DNA of 64,000 nucleotides from Stenotrophomonas sp. NA06056 (GTDB lineage: Bacteria; Pseudomonadota; Gammaproteobacteria; Xanthomonadales; Xanthomonadaceae): contig NZ_CP054931.1 in the NCBI RefSeq assembly GCF_013364355.1, forward strand, positions 1,302,001 to 1,366,000. The letters run 5' to 3'. Position 1 is the stretch's first letter; every line of letters begins with the position of its first letter. The notes below the pieces were generated by a model. That model was not told the DNA's origin and did no database searches. It worked only from the letters and a program-made list of their open reading frames with translations. This document shows, piece by piece, positions 1-9,149 of the stretch. Position numbers and translations under genes: made by a program.

Positions 1-1
1 T

Positions 2-2341
2 ACCTACGTCAAGGATGGTGCGCGTGCGATGACCCCGGACGAAGAGCGCGCCGACATTCTGCGCAAGCTGGAAGAGTCGCGCGCACGCAACCTCGCAGAG
101 CAGCAGGCGCTGGCCGAGAAGGACCGCCTGCGTGACGAGGAAATCGTCCGCAAGCGCGAGGAAGAAGTTGCCGCCAAGGAGCGTGCCGAGGCCGAGAAGA
201 AGGCGGCCGAGGAAGCTGCGGTTGCCGCCAAGGCTGCCGAGGCGCTTGCTGCCAGCAAGCCCAAGGTGCGTGCTCCGATCGACGAAACCGCGCCGCGCCC
301 GCCGCGCGCTCCGGCCGCAGCCCCGGCTGCGCCGCGCAGTGCCGCGCCGCCGCGCAACGACGACCGCAACAACCGCAGCGCGCCGCGCAACGAGCGTGGC
401 CCGGGTGATCGCTTTGCCGGTCAGATGCACCTGTCCGCCGCCGATCGTGCGCGCCGTGGCAACAGCAACAACAGCAACAACCGTGGTCGTCCGGGCAGCC
501 GTCCGACGTCCGGCCGTCGCGACATGTCGCGCGGCGGTGGCAACGCCGGCCCGCACGCCTTTGAGCGTCCGACCGCACCGGTCGTGCGTGAAGTGGCGAT
601 CGGCGACACCATCACCGTGGCCGACCTGGCGCAGAAGCTCGCGCTGAAGGGCGGCGAAGTGGTGAAGGCGCTGTTCAAGATGGGCGTGATGGCCACCATC
701 ACCCAGTCCATCGATCACGACACCGCAGCACTGGTCACCGAAGAGCTGGGCCACAAGGCGATCCGCGCCAGCGACAACGACGCCGAAGACGCGCTGTTGG
801 CATCGGCGGGTGAGAACCAGGGTGAGGCCGTGCAGCGTCCGCCGGTGGTCACCATCATGGGCCACGTCGATCACGGCAAGACCTCGCTGCTGGATTACAT
901 CCGTCGCACCAAGGTCGCCACCGGCGAAGCCGGCGGCATCACCCAGCACATCGGTGCGTACCACGTTGAAACGCCGAAGGGCGTCATCAGCTTCCTGGAT
1001 ACCCCGGGCCATGCCGCGTTCACTTCGATGCGTGCCCGCGGTGCCAAGCTGACCGATATCGTGGTGCTGGTCGTGGCTGCCGATGACGGCGTCATGCCGC
1101 AGACCAAGGAAGCCATCCAGCACGCCCGTTCGGCAGGTGTGCCGCTGATCGTGGCGATCAACAAGATCGACAAGTCCGGCGCTGATCCGATGCGGGTCAA
1201 GAACGAGCTGCTTTCCGAGCAGGTCGTGGCCGAGGACTTCGGTGGCGACACCCAGATGGTGGAGATCTCGGCCAAGACCGGCCTGGGCATCGACGATCTG
1301 CTGGAAGCTGTTTCGGTGCAGGCTGAACTGCTGGAACTGAAGGCAGTCGACGATGGCCGTGCCAACGGTGTGGTCATCGAATCCTCGCTGGACAAGGGCC
1401 GTGGCCCGATCGCGACGGTGCTGGTGCAGCAGGGCCGCCTGAAGAAGGGCGATTACCTGGTGTGCGGTATCCAGTACGGCCGCGTGCGTGCGCTGTTCGA
1501 CGAAACCGGCAAGCAGCCGGAGTTCGCTGGTCCGTCCATCCCGGTGCAGGTCCTGGGTCTGTCCGGCGTGCCGGAAGCCGGTGACGACTTCGTCGTCGTC
1601 GACGACGAGCGTCTGGCCAAGGACGTTGCCCAGCAGCGTGAGACCAAGCGTCGTGAATCGCGCCTGGTGGCCACCGCTGGCAGCCGCATGGAAGACATCA
1701 TGGCGACCCTGGGCAAGGGCGAGGGCCAGCAGGTCCTCAACCTGGTCATCAAGGCCGACGTGCAGGGTTCGGTGCAGGCCCTGAGCCAGGCACTGGTCGC
1801 GCTGTCCAACGAAGACATCCGCATCAACGTGATCCACTCCGGCGTGGGCGGCATCACCGAATCGGACGCCAACTCGGCGGCCGCTTCGAAGGCCACCGTC
1901 ATCGGCTTCAACGTGCGTGCGGATGCTTCGGCCCGTCGCATCATCGAATCCAACGGCGTGGACCTGCGTTACTTCTCGATCATCTATGACGTGATCGATC
2001 AGGTGAAGCAGGTGGCGTCCGGTCTGCTGGGCGTGGAGATCCGCGAAGAGATCATCGGTATCGCCGAGGTCCGCGACGTCTTCCGCAGCTCCAAGCTGGG
2101 CGCCGTCGCCGGCTCGATGGTCATCGAGGGCGTGGTCAAGCGCAACAAGCCGATCCGCGTGCTGCGCGACAGCGTGGTGATCTTCGAAGGCGAGCTGGAA
2201 TCGCTGCGCCGCTTCAAGGAAAACGTCGAGGAAGTCCGCAACGGTACCGAGTGCGGTATCGCGGTGAAGGCCTACAACGACGTCAAGCCGGGTGACCAGA
2301 TCGAGTGCTTCGAGCGTATCGAAGTGCCGCGCACCCTGTAA
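2..2341 (+). CDS. infB: Translation initiation factor IF-2 (5' end missing)
   Basis: IF-2 is the GTPase that places fMet-tRNA on the 30S subunit and drives subunit joining. The frame is open from base 2, so the gene begins upstream of the window; 779 residues are visible. Visible residues 10-75 are a Lys/Glu/Ala-rich, coiled-coil-like stretch and 90-190 a low-complexity Arg/Asn/Pro linker. An IF2_N domain follows, then the GTPase domain with G1 motif GHVDHGKT (287-294), DTPGH and NKID, and the C-terminal IF2 domains. It leads the infB-rbfA-truB run, with nusA expected just upstream. An internal ATG at 29 is not the true start because the reading frame and family homology continue through it. 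Confidence 0.97.
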   Translation, partial: TYVKDGARAMTPDEERADILRKLEESRARNLAEQQALAEKDRLRDEEIVRKREEEVAAKERAEAEKKAAEEAAVAAKAAEALAASKPKVRAPIDETAPRPPRAPAAAPAAPRSAAPPRNDDRNNRSAPRNERGPGDRFAGQMHLSAADRARRGNSNNSNNRGRPGSRPTSGRRDMSRGGGNAGPHAFERPTAPVVREVAIGDTITVADLAQKLALKGGEVVKALFKMGVMATITQSIDHDTAALVTEELGHKAIRASDNDAEDALLASAGENQGEAVQRPPVVTIMGHVDHGKTSLLDYIRRTKVATGEAGGITQHIGAYHVETPKGVISFLDTPGHAAFTSMRARGAKLTDIVVLVVAADDGVMPQTKEAIQHARSAGVPLIVAINKIDKSGADPMRVKNELLSEQVVAEDFGGDTQMVEISAKTGLGIDDLLEAVSVQAELLELKAVDDGRANGVVIESSLDKGRGPIATVLVQQGRLKKGDYLVCGIQYGRVRALFDETGKQPEFAGPSIPVQVLGLSGVPEAGDDFVVVDDERLAKDVAQQRETKRRESRLVATAGSRMEDIMATLGKGEGQQVLNLVIKADVQGSVQALSQALVALSNEDIRINVIHSGVGGITESDANSAAASKATVIGFNVRADASARRIIESNGVDLRYFSIIYDVIDQVKQVASGLLGVEIREEIIGIAEVRDVFRSSKLGAVAGSMVIEGVVKRNKPIRVLRDSVVIFEGELESLRRFKENVEEVRNGTECGIAVKAYNDVKPGDQIECFERIEVPRTL

Positions 2342-2350
2342 TGCTGCAAG

Positions 2351-2453
2351 GTGGCCCGACCATCGGTCGGGCCCTACCATGTACCTGTAGCGCCCGACCG
2401 TTGGTCGGGCGACAATCGAATCAAAGGTAGCGCCCGACCGTTGGTCGGGCGAC
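2351..2453. repeat. Three SMAG-type REP palindromes between infB and rbfA
   Basis: Three imperfect palindromes built on CCCGACC-n-GGTCGGG. The first (2351-2377) lies inverted, with its GTAG-equivalent end at the right. The second (2387-2413) and third (2427-2453) are direct copies beginning GTAG and are almost identical over 27 nt. GTAG-headed palindromes are the SMAG class of REP known from Stenotrophomonas maltophilia. They sit between co-transcribed translation genes, so they could stabilise or partly terminate the infB transcript. Confidence 0.85.
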
Positions 2454-2473
2454 AACTGAACCAAGAGCCTCTC

Positions 2474-2857
2474 GTGCCCAAGACTTTCCATCGAACCGAC
2501 CGTGTCTCCGCCCAGTTGCGCCGTGAACTCGGCACCCTGGTGCACAACGCCGTGCGCGAGCACGGGTTGCCCTCGGTGAGCGTGTCCGACGTGGAAATCA
2601 CCCGTGACATGGCCCATGCCAAGGTGTTCGTCACCGCGCTGATGCCGGAACGTTCGGTTGAAGCAGTGAAGGGCCTGAAGGAACTGGCCTGGGGCCTGCG
2701 CATGGAGCTGGCGCGCGCGATGAAGCTGCGGCATGTGCCAGAGCTGCATTTCCACTACGACGACTCGGTCGACCGTGGTGAGCACATCGACAACCTCCTG
2801 CGCGACCTGCCCGATACGCTGGCTGCGGAGAAGCGTCGCGAAGGCGACGAAGAATAA
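2474..2857 (+). CDS. rbfA: 30S ribosome-binding factor RbfA
   Basis: RbfA is a KH-like cold-shock protein that binds the 30S subunit and is needed for 16S rRNA 5'-end maturation. The product is 127 aa, the usual length. I chose the GTG at 2474 (V/M-P-K-T-F-H-R-T-D-R) because it begins the conserved N-terminus; earlier in-frame starts at 2351 would translate the REP palindromes. The core shows the family signature around V-S-D-V-E-I-T-R-D-M-A-H-A-K-V. It lies between infB and truB, the standard order, and is probably co-transcribed with them. Confidence 0.95.
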   Translation: MPKTFHRTDRVSAQLRRELGTLVHNAVREHGLPSVSVSDVEITRDMAHAKVFVTALMPERSVEAVKGLKELAWGLRMELARAMKLRHVPELHFHYDDSVDRGEHIDNLLRDLPDTLAAEKRREGDEE

Positions 2858-2930
2858 CCGCGCGACGCCGGGCATGCCCGGCGTTGTTGCATTCCGGCTG
2901 CGCGATGTCTGAGGCAGACCGCGCTGCGCG

Positions 2931-2955
2931 CTCGCCGGGCATGGCCCGGCGCTAC
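2931..2955 (-). repeat. SMAG-type REP palindrome between rbfA and truB
   Basis: A single GTAG-headed palindrome on the minus strand (GTAGCGCCGGGC/GCCCGGCGAG). A related CGCCGGGCATGCCCGGCG palindrome lies just left of it at 2865-2883. Both lie in the 109-bp rbfA-truB gap, so the transcript would carry two hairpins 12-36 nt before the truB start. Confidence 0.75.
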
Positions 2956-2966
2956 CCGTACCTGTC

Positions 2967-3875
2967 ATGACCCGAATTCAGTTCCGCCGCCTGGATGGCA
3001 TCCTGCTGCTCGACAAGCCGACCGGCATGAGCTCCAACGCCGCACTGCAGGTCGCCCGTCGCCTGTTCCGTGCCGAGAAGGGTGGCCACACCGGCAGCCT
3101 GGACCCGCTGGCCACCGGCCTGTTGCCGCTGTGCTTTGGCGAGGCGACCAAGATCGCCGGCCTGCTGCTGGGCTCGGCCAAGGCCTACGACGCCGAGATC
3201 GTGCTGGGCCAGACCACCGATACCGACGATGCTGAGGGCCAGGTGCTGCTCGAGCGTCCGGTGCCCGTGATCAGTGCCGAGGCGCTGGAAGCGGCACTTG
3301 CGCCGTTGCGCGGCAACATCCTGCAACGTGCGCCGATCTATTCCGCGCTCAAGCAGGGTGGGGAGCCGCTGTATGTGAAGGCCCGCCGTGGCGATGTCAT
3401 CGAGGCGCCTGAGCGCCAGGTGCAGGTCCACGCCATCGAGGTGCTGGAGCAGCAGCCTGAGCGGCTGCGGCTGCGGGTCACCTGTGGCTCGGGCACCTAT
3501 ATCCGCAGTCTGGCCCGTGACCTGGGTGAAACGCTGGGCTGTGGCGCACACATCAGTGCCCTGCGGCGCCTGTGGGTGGAACCGTTCCGCACCCCTGTCA
3601 TGGTCACCCTGGACCAGCTGCGGGCACTGGTCCAGGCCGGCGAGGAGGCCGCCATGGAGGCCCTGCTGCTGCCGCTGTCGGCTGGCCTGGCCGAGTACCC
3701 CCGGGTCGACCTGGATGCCGACCAGGCCCACCGCTTCTGCGTGGGCCAGCGTCAGCGCGATCCGTCGTGGCCGCAGGGCCTGGTAGTCGTGTTTGGACCT
3801 GAATCGGCGCTTCAGGGCCTTGGCCAGGTCGATGACAGTGGCCTGCTGGCACCGCAGCGCCGCTTCAACCTTTGA
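2967..3875 (+). CDS. truB: tRNA pseudouridine(55) synthase TruB
   Basis: TruB makes pseudouridine 55 in the T-loop of tRNAs. The product is 302 aa, close to the family norm. The N-terminal half carries the motif [13 protein letters not shown] with catalytic Asp46, and the [13 protein letters not shown] motif lies near residue 175. The C-terminal 60 residues resemble the TruB C-terminal domain. The ATG at 2967 starts [11 protein letters not shown], the usual family N-terminus. It is the last gene before the separate rpsO promoter. Confidence 0.95.
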   Translation: MTRIQFRRLDGILLLDKPTGMSSNAALQVARRLFRAEKGGHTGSLDPLATGLLPLCFGEATKIAGLLLGSAKAYDAEIVLGQTTDTDDAEGQVLLERPVPVISAEALEAALAPLRGNILQRAPIYSALKQGGEPLYVKARRGDVIEAPERQVQVHAIEVLEQQPERLRLRVTCGSGTYIRSLARDLGETLGCGAHISALRRLWVEPFRTPVMVTLDQLRALVQAGEEAAMEALLLPLSAGLAEYPRVDLDADQAHRFCVGQRQRDPSWPQGLVVVFGPESALQGLGQVDDSGLLAPQRRFNL

Positions 3876-3903
3876 CCGGCGCCGGTCGATTCAGCCCCGG
3901 ACC

Positions 3904-3932
3904 TTGTTCCAAAACCCCCTGGCCGTTACAAT
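3904..3932 (+). promoter_or_regulatory. Sigma-70-type promoter for rpsO
   Basis: TTGTTC (3904-3909) and TACAAT (3927-3932) are separated by exactly 17 bp. The promoter sits 118 bp before the rpsO start. The leader between them contains GC-rich hairpins, near 3951-3970 and 3990-4025, which would suit the S15-mediated translational autoregulation known for rpsO in other bacteria. That regulatory role is inference. Confidence 0.6.
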
Positions 3933-4049
3933 TTCGCGGCCGTTTTCCGGCAACCTGCCTCGCGCAGGTTTCATCCTTGTAGTCCACGGCGAGCCAGGCG
4001 GTGCGCGAAAGCGCGTTCCTGCCGGCCACGCATCACAGAGAAAAAAGAC

Positions 4050-4310
4050 ATGTCGATCGACACCCAGAAGGTCATTGAAGACAACAAGCGCAGCTCGGCT
4101 GACACCGGCTCCCCGGAAGTCCAGGTTGCACTGCTGACCGCCCGCATCGAACTGCTGACCGGCCACTTCAAGACCCACAAGAAGGATCACCACAGCCGCC
4201 GCGGCCTGCTGCAGATGGTCAATCGCCGTCGCAGCCTGCTCGACTACCTGAAGAAGAAGGACGTCGAGCGTTACAAGGCCCTGATCGAGAAGCTTGGCCT
4301 GCGTCGCTAA
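4050..4310 (+). CDS. rpsO: 30S ribosomal protein S15
   Basis: S15 is a primary 16S rRNA-binding protein of the 30S platform. The product is 86 aa with the conserved G-S-P-E-V-Q-V-A segment, the H-x-K-D-x-H-S-R-R-G-L motif in the middle, and the R-R-x-L-L-D-Y-L-K segment in the last third. The AGAGAAAAAAG stretch just before the ATG holds the ribosome binding site. A rho-independent terminator follows, then pnp, the rpsO-pnp order found widely in gammaproteobacteria. Confidence 0.97.
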   Translation: MSIDTQKVIEDNKRSSADTGSPEVQVALLTARIELLTGHFKTHKKDHHSRRGLLQMVNRRRSLLDYLKKKDVERYKALIEKLGLRR

Positions 4311-4322
4311 GCAACGAATCCC

Positions 4323-4356
4323 CCGCGGCGCAGCGATGCGCCGCGGTTTTGTTTTG
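4323..4356 (+). terminator. Rho-independent terminator after rpsO
   Basis: A perfect 10-bp GC stem (CCGCGGCGCA / TGCGCCGCGG) with a GCGA loop, followed by TTTTGTTTT. It separates rpsO from pnp but may be leaky, because rpsO-pnp read-through is common. Confidence 0.85.
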
Positions 4357-4378
4357 TAGCACCGTAATTCCCGATTCA

Positions 4379-4396
4379 GACCGGAACGATCCGGTC
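4379..4396 (+). promoter_or_regulatory. Hairpin in the pnp leader
   Basis: A perfect 7-bp stem (GACCGGA / TCCGGTC) with an ACGA loop, 66 bp before the pnp start. Enterobacterial pnp leaders are cut by RNase III and then autoregulated by PNPase. This hairpin is short, so the same mechanism is only a possibility here. Confidence 0.35.
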
Positions 4397-4461
4397 ACCC
4401 GCTGGCGGCAAGGGTCGCCGACGGTCCAATTCGCAGACAGCATCCCCAAGGACACCCATCC

Positions 4462-6570
4462 GTGGCAAAAATCACCAAAACCTTCCAGTACGGCAAGCAC
4501 ACCGTCACGCTTGAGACCGGCGAAATCGCCCGCCAGGCCGGTGGCGCCGTCATCGTCAAGTTCGACGACACCGTGCTGCTGGTCTCCGCCGTTGCCGCCA
4601 AGAGCGCGCGTGAGGGCCAGGACTTCTTCCCCCTGACCTGTGACTATCAGGAGAAGTTCTACGCCGGTGGCCGCATCCCGGGTGGCTTCTTCAAGCGCGA
4701 AGGCCGCGCGACCGAAAAAGAGACGCTGATTTCGCGCCTGATCGATCGCCCGATCCGTCCGCTGTTCCCGGAAGACTACAAGAACGAAGTCCAGATCATC
4801 GCCACGGTGATGTCGCTGAACCCGGACATCGACGGTGACATCCCGGCGCTGATCGGTGCCTCGGCTGCGCTGTCGCTGGCCGGTACCCCGTTCAAGGGCC
4901 CGATCGCCGCCGCCAAGGTCGGTTACAAGAACGGTGAGTACATCCTCAACCCGACCGTGACCGAACTGAAGGATTCGGAGCTGGAGCTGGTCGTTGCCGG
5001 TACCGCCAATGCTGTGCTGATGGTGGAATCCGAAGCCGCGCTGCTGTCCGAAGACGTGATGCTGGGCGCTGTGACCTTCGGTCACCGCGAAATGCAGAAG
5101 GTCATCAACGCCATCAACGAGCTGACCGTCGAAGCCGGCACCAAGCCGTCGACCTGGGAAGCCCCGGCCAAGAACACCGCGCTGATCAGCGCCCTGCAGG
5201 AAGCCATCGGCCCGCGCCTGGGCGAAGCCTTCCAGGTGCGCGACAAGCTGCAGCGCCGCGACGCCATCTCGGCGATCAAGAAGGACGTGACCGAGTCGCT
5301 GGCGGGCCGCGTTGCCGCCGACGGCTGGAACCCGGCCGAGCTGTCGAAGGAGTTCGGCGAGCTGGAATACAGCACCATGCGCAACTCGGTGCTGGACACC
5401 AAGGTCCGCATCGACGGCCGTGCGCTGGACACCGTCCGCCCGATCGCAGTGAAGACCGGCATCCTGCCGCGTACCCACGGTTCCTCGCTGTTCACCCGCG
5501 GTGAAACGCAGGCCATCGTGACCATCACCCTGGGCACCGCCCGTGACGGCCAGGTCATCGATGCCGTCTCCGGTGAGTACAAAGAGAACTTCCTGTTCCA
5601 TTACAACTTCCCCCCCTACTCGGTGGGTGAAACCGGCCGCATGATGGGCCCGAAGCGTCGCGAGATCGGCCACGGCCGTCTGGCCAAGCGCGGCGTGCTG
5701 GCAGTGATGCCGTCGCTGGAATCCTTCCCGTACACCATCCGTGTCGTGTCGGAAATCACCGAATCCAACGGCTCCTCGTCGATGGCATCGGTCTGCGGCT
5801 CGTCGCTGGCCCTGATGGACGCCGGCGTGCCGGTGAAGGCACCGGTTGCCGGTATCGCCATGGGTCTGGTCAAGGAAGGCGATCGCTTCGTCGTCCTGTC
5901 CGACATCCTGGGTGACGAAGATCACCTGGGCGACATGGACTTCAAGGTTGCCGGTACCGCTGAGGGCATCTCCGCCCTGCAGATGGACATCAAGATCGAA
6001 GGCATCACCGAAGAGATCATGAAGCAGGCGCTGCAGCAGGCCAAGGCTGGCCGTCTGCACATCCTGGGCGAAATGGCCCACGGCCTGACCGCTCCGCGCG
6101 AAGAGCTGTCGGACTACGCGCCGCGTCTGCTGACCATCAAGATCCACCCGGACAAGATCCGCGAAGTGATCGGCAAGGGTGGTTCCACCATCCAGGCCAT
6201 CACCAAGGAAACCGGCACCCAGATCGACATCCAGGATGACGGCACCATCGTCATCGCGTCGGTCAATGCCATCGCTGCCCAGGCTGCCAAGGCCCGCATC
6301 GAGCAGATCACCTCGGACGTCGAGCCGGGCCGCATCTACGAAGGCAAGGTCGCCAAGATCATGGACTTCGGTGCGTTCGTCACCATCCTGCCGGGCAAGG
6401 ACGGCCTGGTGCACGTGTCGCAGATCTCCAGCGACCGCGTCGAGAAGGTCGGCGACGTGCTGAAGGAAGGCGATGTGGTCAAGGTCAAGGTGCTGGAAGT
6501 CGACAAGCAGGGCCGTATCCGCCTGTCGATGAAGGCCGTCGAGGAAGGCGAAGGCGCCAGCGCCGAGTAA
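4462..6570 (+). CDS. pnp: Polyribonucleotide nucleotidyltransferase (PNPase)
   Basis: PNPase degrades RNA 3' to 5' by phosphorolysis and is a degradosome component in many bacteria. The product is 702 aa, full length, from a GTG start ([11 protein letters not shown]). It has two RNase PH-like domains (about 1-230 and 310-540) joined by an alpha-helical linker, a KH domain with G-K-G-G near residue 571, and an S1 domain from about 622 (G-R-I-Y-E-G-K-V). It follows rpsO and is closed by two REP-like palindromes and a strong terminator. Confidence 0.97.
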   Translation: MAKITKTFQYGKHTVTLETGEIARQAGGAVIVKFDDTVLLVSAVAAKSAREGQDFFPLTCDYQEKFYAGGRIPGGFFKREGRATEKETLISRLIDRPIRPLFPEDYKNEVQIIATVMSLNPDIDGDIPALIGASAALSLAGTPFKGPIAAAKVGYKNGEYILNPTVTELKDSELELVVAGTANAVLMVESEAALLSEDVMLGAVTFGHREMQKVINAINELTVEAGTKPSTWEAPAKNTALISALQEAIGPRLGEAFQVRDKLQRRDAISAIKKDVTESLAGRVAADGWNPAELSKEFGELEYSTMRNSVLDTKVRIDGRALDTVRPIAVKTGILPRTHGSSLFTRGETQAIVTITLGTARDGQVIDAVSGEYKENFLFHYNFPPYSVGETGRMMGPKRREIGHGRLAKRGVLAVMPSLESFPYTIRVVSEITESNGSSSMASVCGSSLALMDAGVPVKAPVAGIAMGLVKEGDRFVVLSDILGDEDHLGDMDFKVAGTAEGISALQMDIKIEGITEEIMKQALQQAKAGRLHILGEMAHGLTAPREELSDYAPRLLTIKIHPDKIREVIGKGGSTIQAITKETGTQIDIQDDGTIVIASVNAIAAQAAKARIEQITSDVEPGRIYEGKVAKIMDFGAFVTILPGKDGLVHVSQISSDRVEKVGDVLKEGDVVKVKVLEVDKQGRIRLSMKAVEEGEGASAE

Positions 6571-6578
6571 TCGATGGT

Positions 6579-6639
6579 GTGTGTCAACCTTGGTTGACAC
6601 GCCTCGATTCCGGTAGGTGTCAACCTTGGTTGACACACC
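6579..6639. repeat. Pair of GTCAACC-type REP palindromes after pnp
   Basis: Two direct copies of TGTCAACCTTGGTTGACAC, at about 6581-6600 and 6617-6636. The second is preceded by GTAG (6613). This is a sequence variant of the GTAG-headed REP family, placed between the pnp stop codon and its terminator. Confidence 0.75.
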
Positions 6640-6645
6640 GAAATG

Positions 6646-6675
6646 AAAAAGCGGGCTTCGGCCCGCTTTTTCTTT
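6646..6675 (+). terminator. Rho-independent terminator after pnp
   Basis: Stem AAAGCGGGC / GCCCGCTTT with a TTCG loop, followed by a T-run. The A-run on its left side means it can also work for the minus-strand gene that ends at 6702. Confidence 0.9.
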
Positions 6676-6701
6676 GCCTGCAACACCCACCAGGCGTAGC
6701 G

Positions 6702-7694
6702 CTACGGCGACGGTTCCTCTGCATTTTCCTGCCCCAGCCACCACACCTGGCCAGGCTCCGGGTCCGGAAGCGGATGCTCACGGTGTTCAATCGACTCCAG
6801 TACGCGCCCACGGCCTGCTGACGTCCATACCGCCATCAGCTTCTCCACGGCGGCACGGCCCTGCGCGGCAATACCGAGATTGCGTTCGCGCGCCCAGGCC
6901 TCGTCACCATCGTGGCGGTCGTCGCCGTGCTGGTGCGGCGTGCCATAGCTGCAGCGCAGGCACAGGTGGCGTACCGAATGGGTCCAGTCTTCGACCAGGC
7001 CGATACCGGGCAACGTGAGCGCCCGCAGCGCGGCAATGTCCTCCGGCCCATCGCATTGCACGAACACGGCATGGGTCGCCATGTCCGACTGCTGCAGGCG
7101 CTGCATGGCGTTGAACACCGGCACTTCGCGCTCTCCATAGGTGCGGCGCCCGGTGGATGCACCGTCGTGCAGCACGATGTCACCGAAGCGGAACCCGCTT
7201 TCTGGAAGCGGCACGTTCTCCAGCCGCGCGCGCACCGGATCCAGCCGGCGCATGTACACAGTCTCGCCGCTGGACCATGGATTCAGGCGAACACAGGCAA
7301 CGCCGAAATTGCCGTCGATCGGGCCTTCGCCTTCGGGGAGTGTGATGCCGCAACGGGTCCATTGCCGCCGCGCCTCCGCCCAGTCACCGGCACCGGTAGC
7401 GGCAATGCCAGCGTTCCATGCGGTGCCCTCATCGAGGCCATCACGCAGCTGCTCTGAACGAAGGTTGTCCTGCAGCGACAGCGGCCAATCGCGCAGGTAC
7501 TTGTGTGCAAGCCCGCGCATGTAGTGCAGGTGCGGGATGTCGGGTGTGACTGCGATCAGCTCGCCGAACAGGGTGGCGGCGTCCGCCAGGTCGCCAGCAT
7601 CGAACGCCGCATAGGCACGCGCTTCCATTGCCTGCAGCTTCTCGAGGGTTTCATCGTCCAGCAGTTCGTCGTCTGCGTCGTGGTCTGTGGTCAT
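6702..7694 (-). CDS. Tetratricopeptide-repeat protein of unknown function
   Basis: A cytoplasmic-looking protein of 330 aa with no signal peptide. Residues about 25-110 contain TPR-like helices (A-Y-A-A-F-D-A-G-D-L-A-D-A-A-T-L-F and a later W-A-E-A-R-R-Q-W). The C-terminal two thirds are not a family I recognise; they hold an acidic/His-rich patch (G-T-P-H-Q-H-G-D-D-R-H-D-G) and a short C-L-R-C motif near residue 240. It is transcribed toward pnp and shares the terminator region with it. TPRs suggest a protein-binding role, but no partner is evident. Confidence 0.75.
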   Translation of the reverse strand: MTTDHDADDELLDDETLEKLQAMEARAYAAFDAGDLADAATLFGELIAVTPDIPHLHYMRGLAHKYLRDWPLSLQDNLRSEQLRDGLDEGTAWNAGIAATGAGDWAEARRQWTRCGITLPEGEGPIDGNFGVACVRLNPWSSGETVYMRRLDPVRARLENVPLPESGFRFGDIVLHDGASTGRRTYGEREVPVFNAMQRLQQSDMATHAVFVQCDGPEDIAALRALTLPGIGLVEDWTHSVRHLCLRCSYGTPHQHGDDRHDGDEAWARERNLGIAAQGRAAVEKLMAVWTSAGRGRVLESIEHREHPLPDPEPGQVWWLGQENAEEPSP

Positions 7695-7899
7695 GTCCGT
7701 GTGTCATTGAAGATCCTGCGCCACCTTAGCTCAGGCGGGTCGTGTGTTGTCCTGCAGTGACGTGCTTTCGACGTTGCGCCGCCATGGTCGTGTCAGCTTC
7801 CAGTGGCTGGCTGCTGTCCAGCGGACGACTTGCGCGGACATCCGCACGCTGCAGCGATCTGTTTGCTAACGTGGCTGCGCCTTCGACCCGGGAGTTTCC

Positions 7900-9090
7900 A
7901 TGTTCCGCCAGACCATGGCCGTACTTGCAGTGCTGGTTGCCGCCGCTCTGCCCATCGCAGCGCCGGCGGCGCCAGCGCAACCGCCGATCTTCGGTGCGTA
8001 CTATCCGGGCGGATCGGCCGAGCGCTATCCGGTGTCCAGCATCCCGGCTGAGCGACTCACCCATCTGTTCTATGCGTTTTCCACCATCGAGGATGGACGC
8101 TGTGCGATTGGTGCCGAGGCGTCGGCCAACTTCGTTGCGTTGGCCGAGCTGAAGCGCAGGCATCCGCATCTGCGCACGTTGATTTCGATTGGGGGGTGGG
8201 GCGCGGGCGGATTCTCCGATGCTGCGCTGACCGAGGCCAGCCGCAGGCGCCTGGTTGATTCGTGCATGGCGCTGTTCTTCGAGCGTCATGCTGGCAGCTT
8301 CGATGGCGTGGACATCGACTGGGAATTTCCCGTCAGCGGTGGCCCGAAGGAGCTGGCGCACCGCCCGCAGGATCGCGCCAACCTGACGAAGCTGGCGCAG
8401 GCCTTCCGCGTGGCGCTTGATGCACGTGGCAGAAAGGCGGGGCAGCCGATGCTGCTGACCGCGGCGCTGGCGGCTGGCCGCCTGCAGACAGACGGTCCGT
8501 ACGATCCCGCCGCCAGCTACGATCTGCCAGCGCTGGCCAAGGTGTTCGACTTCATCAACCTGATGAGCTACGACATGGGCACCGGCTTCTCGTCGGTATC
8601 GACCTTCAATGCCCCCCTGCATGAAGTGCCTGCCGACCCGTTGGCGCCGGAACTGCGGCGCTGGAACAACGTCGCTGGTGCCGTGCAGTACTACCGCGAG
8701 CGGGGTGTGCCGGCGAGCAAGCTGGTGCTGGGCGTGCCGTTCTATGGGCGCGGTTTCAAGGTCACCGGTGAATCGGCAGACGGCTTGTACCAGGCTTACA
8801 GCGCTCCGGCCGATGCCGGTGACTGGCGGGTGATCAAGGCGCGCTATCTCGACCAGCCGGGCTGGGACAAATACTGGCAGCCGCAGGCGCAGAGCCCGTG
8901 GTTGTACAACCCGGCAGAGAAGATTTTCATCAGCTATGAAGACCCGCGTTCGATCGGCCTGCGTGCGCAGTTCGCGCGCGAACAAGGCCTGGCCGGTGTC
9001 TTCATGTGGGAGCTGACCGGTGACGACGAGCAGGCCAGCCTGCTCAACGCCATGCTTGCTCCGTGGCAGAAAGCCCGCGTCGGCGACTGA
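7900..9090 (+). CDS. Secreted glycoside hydrolase family 18 chitinase
   Basis: The product is 396 aa with an N-terminal signal peptide of about 22 residues (hydrophobic run L-A-V-L-V-A-A-A-L-P-I-A-A-P). The family-18 catalytic motif D-G-V-D-I-D-W-E is present at 135-142, with Glu142 as the expected proton donor. The S-x-G-G motif (S-I-G-G-W-G) and the M-S-Y-D-M segment of the TIM barrel are also there. It should hydrolyse chitin or related beta-1,4-GlcNAc polymers outside the cytoplasm. It has no chitin-binding domain. The upstream 205 bp show no clear operator. Confidence 0.92.
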   Translation: MFRQTMAVLAVLVAAALPIAAPAAPAQPPIFGAYYPGGSAERYPVSSIPAERLTHLFYAFSTIEDGRCAIGAEASANFVALAELKRRHPHLRTLISIGGWGAGGFSDAALTEASRRRLVDSCMALFFERHAGSFDGVDIDWEFPVSGGPKELAHRPQDRANLTKLAQAFRVALDARGRKAGQPMLLTAALAAGRLQTDGPYDPAASYDLPALAKVFDFINLMSYDMGTGFSSVSTFNAPLHEVPADPLAPELRRWNNVAGAVQYYRERGVPASKLVLGVPFYGRGFKVTGESADGLYQAYSAPADAGDWRVIKARYLDQPGWDKYWQPQAQSPWLYNPAEKIFISYEDPRSIGLRAQFAREQGLAGVFMWELTGDDEQASLLNAMLAPWQKARVGD

Positions 9091-9099
9091 CCGTGCTGG

Positions 9100-9122
9100 C
9101 AACGCCGGGCTTGGCCCGGCGC
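9100..9122. repeat. REP-like palindrome between convergent genes
   Basis: CAACGCCGGGC / GCCCGGCGCTG around a TTG centre, in the 59-bp gap between the chitinase and the minus-strand PepSY gene. It probably acts as a shared 3'-end hairpin. Confidence 0.6.
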
Positions 9123-9149
9123 TGCAATCCGTTCATCGATGGCGGATTG

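Noticed and set aside
2351..2473. A longer RbfA with 41 extra N-terminal residues
   Set aside because: The extra residues come from REP palindromes; the conserved start is the GTG at 2474.
4219..6744. An 841-codon minus-strand open frame opposite pnp
   Set aside because: It is fully antisense to pnp and has no recognisable domain or start signal.
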